Below are positions 15,960 to 19,360 of a DNA stretch of 19,360 bases, one piece after another. The notes under the pieces were generated by a model, which worked only from the letters and a program-made list of their open reading frames with translations, was not told the origin of the DNA and made no database searches. The position numbers and the translations under genes are program-made. This stretch comes from CAYNWT01 sp964450955 (GTDB lineage Bacteria; Planctomycetota; Planctomycetia; Planctomycetales; Planctomycetaceae): NCBI GenBank assembly GCA_964450955.1, contig CAYVFI010000064.1, forward strand, positions 1 to 19,360, read 5' to 3'. How positions within the stretch are numbered: the stretch's first letter is position 1; every line of letters starts with the position of its first letter.

Positions 15960-16529
15960 CTAACTGAGGTGAAAACGAAGGTGGTCTATTGCTGCCGAGT
16001 GCCGGTGCCGAACCTGATCCAAAGTTAAGCCGATGCGATTCGCAATCTCTGTGAACACCAATCCCTCGAAGTAGCGGAGTTGAAGTATTTGAACGGTGGT
16101 TTCGTCAGATAACGACCCTATCAGTTCAGCGATTATCTGGTGTTCTTCTGACATTCTGGCGTGCGAACTCGGCGACTTCCAATCCACCGCTTTCTTATCC
16201 AGTTCCAATTGGTGACCGTTGGCTGGTTCGCGTCTCTTGACCAGATCAATCGCTATTCTTCGGGCTGTGGTACGCAGCCAAGACTTGAACACTCCTTCAG
16301 GTTGTGTTGTGTCAGCGGCCCCTCTGAAGTTTCGCAGCTTCACCAGCACCCGCATCCAAACCTCCTGCTTTGCATCACTTTGACTTAGGTGGGCGGGGAA
16401 GTCGATAGTCCGGACAGCGGACAAAACGACGGAGTCGTACCGACTAACGATTCGAGACATGGACACAATACAGTCCTCTTGCGCCAGTCTGATCAGATTG
16501 CGCCAGTCATGACTCATTGACGAAGACAT
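15960..16529 (-). CDS. ECF-type RNA polymerase sigma factor
   Basis: The 189-aa product has sigma region 2 (about residues 28-95, with SDAKQEVWMRVLVKLRNF and FKSWLRTTARRIAIDLVKRR) and sigma region 4 (about 130-187, with LSDETTVQILQLRYFEGLVFTEIANRIGLTLDQVRHRHSAAI), the two-domain layout of ECF factors. In region 2.2 most ECF factors have an acidic DAED-like motif; here the aligned residues read SQSD (Ser49-Asp52). No anti-sigma factor gene is nearby; instead a membrane Ser/Thr kinase lies two genes downstream. The start is uncertain: ATG at 16529 is used, ATG at 16517 is as good, and a TTG at 16628 would overlap the upstream gene by 26 bp and add a Cys-containing extension that does not look sigma-like. 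Promoter targets cannot be read from this window. Confidence 0.9.
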   Translation of the reverse strand: MSSSMSHDWRNLIRLAQEDCIVSMSRIVSRYDSVVLSAVRTIDFPAHLSQSDAKQEVWMRVLVKLRNFRGAADTTQPEGVFKSWLRTTARRIAIDLVKRREPANGHQLELDKKAVDWKSPSSHARMSEEHQIIAELIGSLSDETTVQILQLRYFEGLVFTEIANRIGLTLDQVRHRHSAAIDHLRFHLS

Positions 16530-16602
16530 AAGTGCGTCGGCGAAATGGGAGAGAAAATACGAAAAGGTGGAGCATCTCGAAGAATAAACACTCAGCTGCT
16601 GC

Positions 16603-19053
16603 TTATCGTCCCCGCCCAGGCAAACCAAGGTTGTCGCCTGCCTCTATGGTTCGAGGGGTGATTTCGATTGCCAGTTCGGCCGTATCTGTCAGCCCGCCAG
16701 CAGTCGCAACAATCAGTTTCAGATTGGTTTTCCCTTTCCCGCTTGCATGGAAGACCCATTCCGAATCTCGTTTCTCGACGTATCCTTGCCCGGTGCCGCT
16801 AATCGACCAGTTGTACGACTGTATGTCCGCACCGTTGGGCGCTATCGCTAACACAATCGAACGACACTCCGCGACGTTGTTCTTGTCTGAAGTCAATCCA
16901 ATCTCAGGCTTTCGCGGTCTTCCATTGCGATTATCACCGGACAAGAAATTGGCCAAACTTCTTGATACTTCAAGAATATCCACCGAGTCGTTCGGATCCA
17001 ACTCCGAACCACGGATCTGGACAGCCACGTTATTTTCGATCAGAAACATCTCACGAAAGTTGCCATTGGGCAGTCTGATACCGAATCCGTTTTTGCCCAA
17101 CTCGGGGATTGGGTCCAGCGGTATCTGAGAAGATACCAGCCAGCTTTGAATAACTTGTTCAGTTTCATCGATCGACTCGCCAACAAACGACTCGAGAACA
17201 AACGCCCGCTTCGAATTTGCTCTCGAAACATATCGGCGCTTCCGAACACCCTCGCCAATGCGAATTGTTTCCCCTTTGTATTCTTCGCTCGGTATCCACT
17301 CAGTTAGGTAGAAACCTCGCCTGATGCGCCCGCGATCTCCACGGTCAAGTTGTTTTTTCAGTTGTTTGCCCTTGGGGGCAGTCCGAATCTTAATCTCAGG
17401 GAGATCCAGATCATCCACCTTGACGGGCAACCATGATAACGCTTTTCCGTACTTACACAGCGGCATCTCAGCGACGCGACCGGGCAGAATTGGAGGATCG
17501 TTTGAAGCTGAGTCGACATCGAGTGTCACGCATGTGTCTATGATTTTCTTCCCAAAGTCACGGCTGACGGTATGGTGATAAGCGAAGGAGTGTGAGTTGT
17601 CTTGATAGAGCCAGCTTCTGGGAGTTTCGCGAACAAAGCCACGCGGATCTCCGATACCCCAAATGAAATTCAGGAACATAGGTCTTCCAGTACCGGGCAA
17701 CACCGTTAGGCGACGAATGTCTTTGACACCGCTCATCGACAGCATCAGCGATGTTGCGGCTGCGCAGTCTTGACATGCCAGAGTACCCGAATCACGGTTG
17801 CGCGTGTCGAAGAACGCGGGAAGATCGATCGTCTTTGCTTCCCTTGTGGTCGGTGCGTATCCTGAGCTTTGGTTAGTCGCAAACCTCGCTCCATTGATTG
17901 GCGAAGGTATCTCCATGCTGCCTCCAAAGAACCCATGGACATGGGTCGTGATCAGCTCTTCTGGAGTCGCGACCCTCGCTGCTAATGCACGTTGCCACTG
18001 GTAATGGTAGTCGATCACTTCCACCCAAGGTCCGGCGTATTGGGAGCCTAGTGTAGCGTCGAGTTGGGGTCGGCCAATCTGTGTGTAGAATCGGAGCGGA
18101 ACTGTCAGGCGGCCACAGATGTTTCTCCATAGTGACGAGCCAGCTTGTCGATATTGCCAAGCAAACGTCACATCACGATTCGTCTGTGTTGATTCTTGCG
18201 GCAAAGCAACGTAGCTGAGTGTCGCGAAGTCGCCTGGGTGGATTGGCTTGCTGGAAGATATCTCGGTGCCCCCTCGGGTGAGAGACACTCGAATCTCAAT
18301 TCCAGTGATTTGATATCCGCAGGATATCCTCTCACCGGAGTGTGACGTCGCACCGCACCCCGCTCTGACTCGCAGTCGCGGCTTCGCTCCCATCAGATAA
18401 CATAGTGGATAGTTATAGCCGTTCTTGGCGTAGTGTTTCCCATCAAGTACAGGGCTGTCTGTAGCAGTGTGAACCTGCTCGACTGGGCGGGGCCTGCCGT
18501 CATTCCGGTCCAAATCAGACGTGTCACCCTTGTCGTGGCTCAGTCGATACTCGTGACATTTCGGCGTCACATAATAGTCGTACTTGTCTCCCTTTAGAAA
18601 GTAGACCATCTGCCATTCATCGTCCTCGCCCTCGTTGGGCAGAGCCGCAATCTCCGTGATCCCCAAGCGAACAATGTTCACTGAAGCCTCGACAGGAGTC
18701 AGAACCCCGCGGGCGTCGCGAATGCGAATCACGTACTCACCTGTGTCCATGAATCGCCCAAGACCATCCTTGCCGTCCCAGCAGAAACAGGCCTCCGTTC
18801 TGCCTGTGATAACCCTTGAGCAAATCTGGCGAACTGTTTTATCGCCAAGAGCCACATCAACTGTAATCCGCCGATCGCCCCTGACACCGACCAAGCTAAA
18901 GCGCCCCGCCACGCCGCCGCCCGGCAATTTTGGATCAGCGACTCGCGTCAAGTGGCTAACGTGGATCCTCGCTTGTTCGGCGTGACCAGCTGCTTCGGAG
19001 GAAGGCATGACGTGGAACTGCAAGGCCAAGCCAACGAATAATACCCACTTCAT
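16603..19053 (-). CDS. Exported multidomain protein: FlgD-like Ig fold, transglutaminase-like centre, Ig/PKD-like end
   Basis: The 816-aa product begins with a signal peptide (MKWVLFVGLALQFHVMPSSEAAG). Near residues 89-116 the pattern CWDGKDGLGRFMDTGEYVIRI matches FlgD-type Ig-like domains. In the centre, LACQDCAAATSLML (Cys427), YHHTV (His493/494) and KIIDTC (Asp506) occur in the order and spacing of a transglutaminase-like Cys-His-Asp triad, CQDCA aligning with the usual CxDxA. The C-terminal 80 or so residues (YNWSISGTG, KTNLKLIVATAGGLTDTAELAIEI) resemble a PKD or Ig-like domain. It could be a peptidase, cross-linking enzyme or an inactive binding module; the triad reading is by eye. ATG at 19053 is chosen because GGAAG lies 5 bp upstream and the signal peptide starts there; a GTG at 19071 would add six residues. 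It is probably the first gene of the sigma/kinase operon, about 70 bp ahead of the sigma factor. Confidence 0.8.
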   Translation of the reverse strand: MKWVLFVGLALQFHVMPSSEAAGHAEQARIHVSHLTRVADPKLPGGGVAGRFSLVGVRGDRRITVDVALGDKTVRQICSRVITGRTEACFCWDGKDGLGRFMDTGEYVIRIRDARGVLTPVEASVNIVRLGITEIAALPNEGEDDEWQMVYFLKGDKYDYYVTPKCHEYRLSHDKGDTSDLDRNDGRPRPVEQVHTATDSPVLDGKHYAKNGYNYPLCYLMGAKPRLRVRAGCGATSHSGERISCGYQITGIEIRVSLTRGGTEISSSKPIHPGDFATLSYVALPQESTQTNRDVTFAWQYRQAGSSLWRNICGRLTVPLRFYTQIGRPQLDATLGSQYAGPWVEVIDYHYQWQRALAARVATPEELITTHVHGFFGGSMEIPSPINGARFATNQSSGYAPTTREAKTIDLPAFFDTRNRDSGTLACQDCAAATSLMLSMSGVKDIRRLTVLPGTGRPMFLNFIWGIGDPRGFVRETPRSWLYQDNSHSFAYHHTVSRDFGKKIIDTCVTLDVDSASNDPPILPGRVAEMPLCKYGKALSWLPVKVDDLDLPEIKIRTAPKGKQLKKQLDRGDRGRIRRGFYLTEWIPSEEYKGETIRIGEGVRKRRYVSRANSKRAFVLESFVGESIDETEQVIQSWLVSSQIPLDPIPELGKNGFGIRLPNGNFREMFLIENNVAVQIRGSELDPNDSVDILEVSRSLANFLSGDNRNGRPRKPEIGLTSDKNNVAECRSIVLAIAPNGADIQSYNWSISGTGQGYVEKRDSEWVFHASGKGKTNLKLIVATAGGLTDTAELAIEITPRTIEAGDNLGLPGRGR

Positions 19054-19360
19054 ATGATCTTCCAGCTGCACTGACGGACATGACTTCAGAATAACAGACC
19101 CGCAGCTACCAGAAAAAGCGGGTCGTGTGGTGCTTCGGATTCGGATTCTGTTTCTGATGGCGACCGGGGTTGCGGCGGGAGCGCAACCAGCAGGTCACCT
19201 CAAGGAAGTCGGCGGGAGCGGCATAAATAGTCTGTTCGTCGAGGCGGCATGCGAAGGTGATGCGAACGTTCGGGCTCGGTGCCGGTTGACAAGCATATTG
19301 CGGTTTGTTCGGCGGCGATTAGTAGTTCGGTTTAGCGACAATTAGAATTCCCGGTTTTGA
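19054..19360. other. Upstream region of the four-gene operon, no gene supported
   Basis: It should hold the promoter of the minus-strand operon within the first 100 or so bases, but no convincing -35/-10 pair was found. A short plus-strand frame at 19127-19345 has no ribosome site and no recognisable content. Confidence 0.5.

Noticed and set aside
19127..19345. 72-codon plus-strand frame with a hydrophobic start (MVLRIRILFLMATGVAAGAQ)
   Set aside because: It could mimic a signal peptide, but there is no ribosome site, the rest is Arg-rich and without likeness to any family, and it is short.

Overview
The window looks like planctomycete chromosome (inference, no taxonomic marker gene present). 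It has mid-range GC, many secreted proteins of types common in that phylum (SGNH hydrolase, PQQ-like propeller, PafA-type phosphatase), an ECF sigma factor next to a Ser/Thr kinase with a WD40 tail, and many short palindromic repeats, some lying in frame inside a gene.

Layout. 1-586 (minus): a REP-associated tyrosine transposase (RAYT), cut by the window edge. 613-745: two REP palindromes in exact inverted orientation, placed between the RAYT start and the putA stop. 747-4682 (minus): bifunctional proline dehydrogenase/P5C dehydrogenase, PutA, carrying three palindromic repeat insertions in frame. 4749-4857: a separate repeat unit with 24-bp inverted ends. 4905-9549 (plus): exported SGNH hydrolase, exported or lipoprotein alpha/beta hydrolase, SlyD-like peptidyl-prolyl isomerase, SRPBCC-fold protein, exported PQQ-like beta-propeller. 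A strong bidirectional terminator at 9577-9609 separates this group from a convergent PafA-type alkaline phosphatase (9632-11302, minus). 11303-11816 has no convincing gene. 11817-19053 (minus): a probable four-gene operon of exported transglutaminase-like protein, ECF sigma factor, small Cys-rich protein, and zinc-ribbon/Ser-Thr kinase/TM/WD40 protein. 19054-19360 holds nothing I can support.

Two systems stand out. First, the RAYT/REP region: the REP pair beside the RAYT and the two three-hairpin elements inside putA share one design, a GTAG or GTAC tetranucleotide at the foot of a 7-bp GC-rich hairpin. This suggests REP-type elements that have spread into coding sequence and now encode linker peptides, much as Rickettsia palindromic elements do. 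Second, the sigma/kinase operon: the sigma factor has serines where most ECF factors have acidic residues in region 2.2, and its kinase lies two genes downstream. That fits activation by phosphorylation, as known for kinase-coupled ECF factors. An unknown Cys-rich protein sits between them and a secreted putative Cys-His-Asp enzyme precedes them.

Gene calls rest on reading motifs in the translations. No database search was possible.
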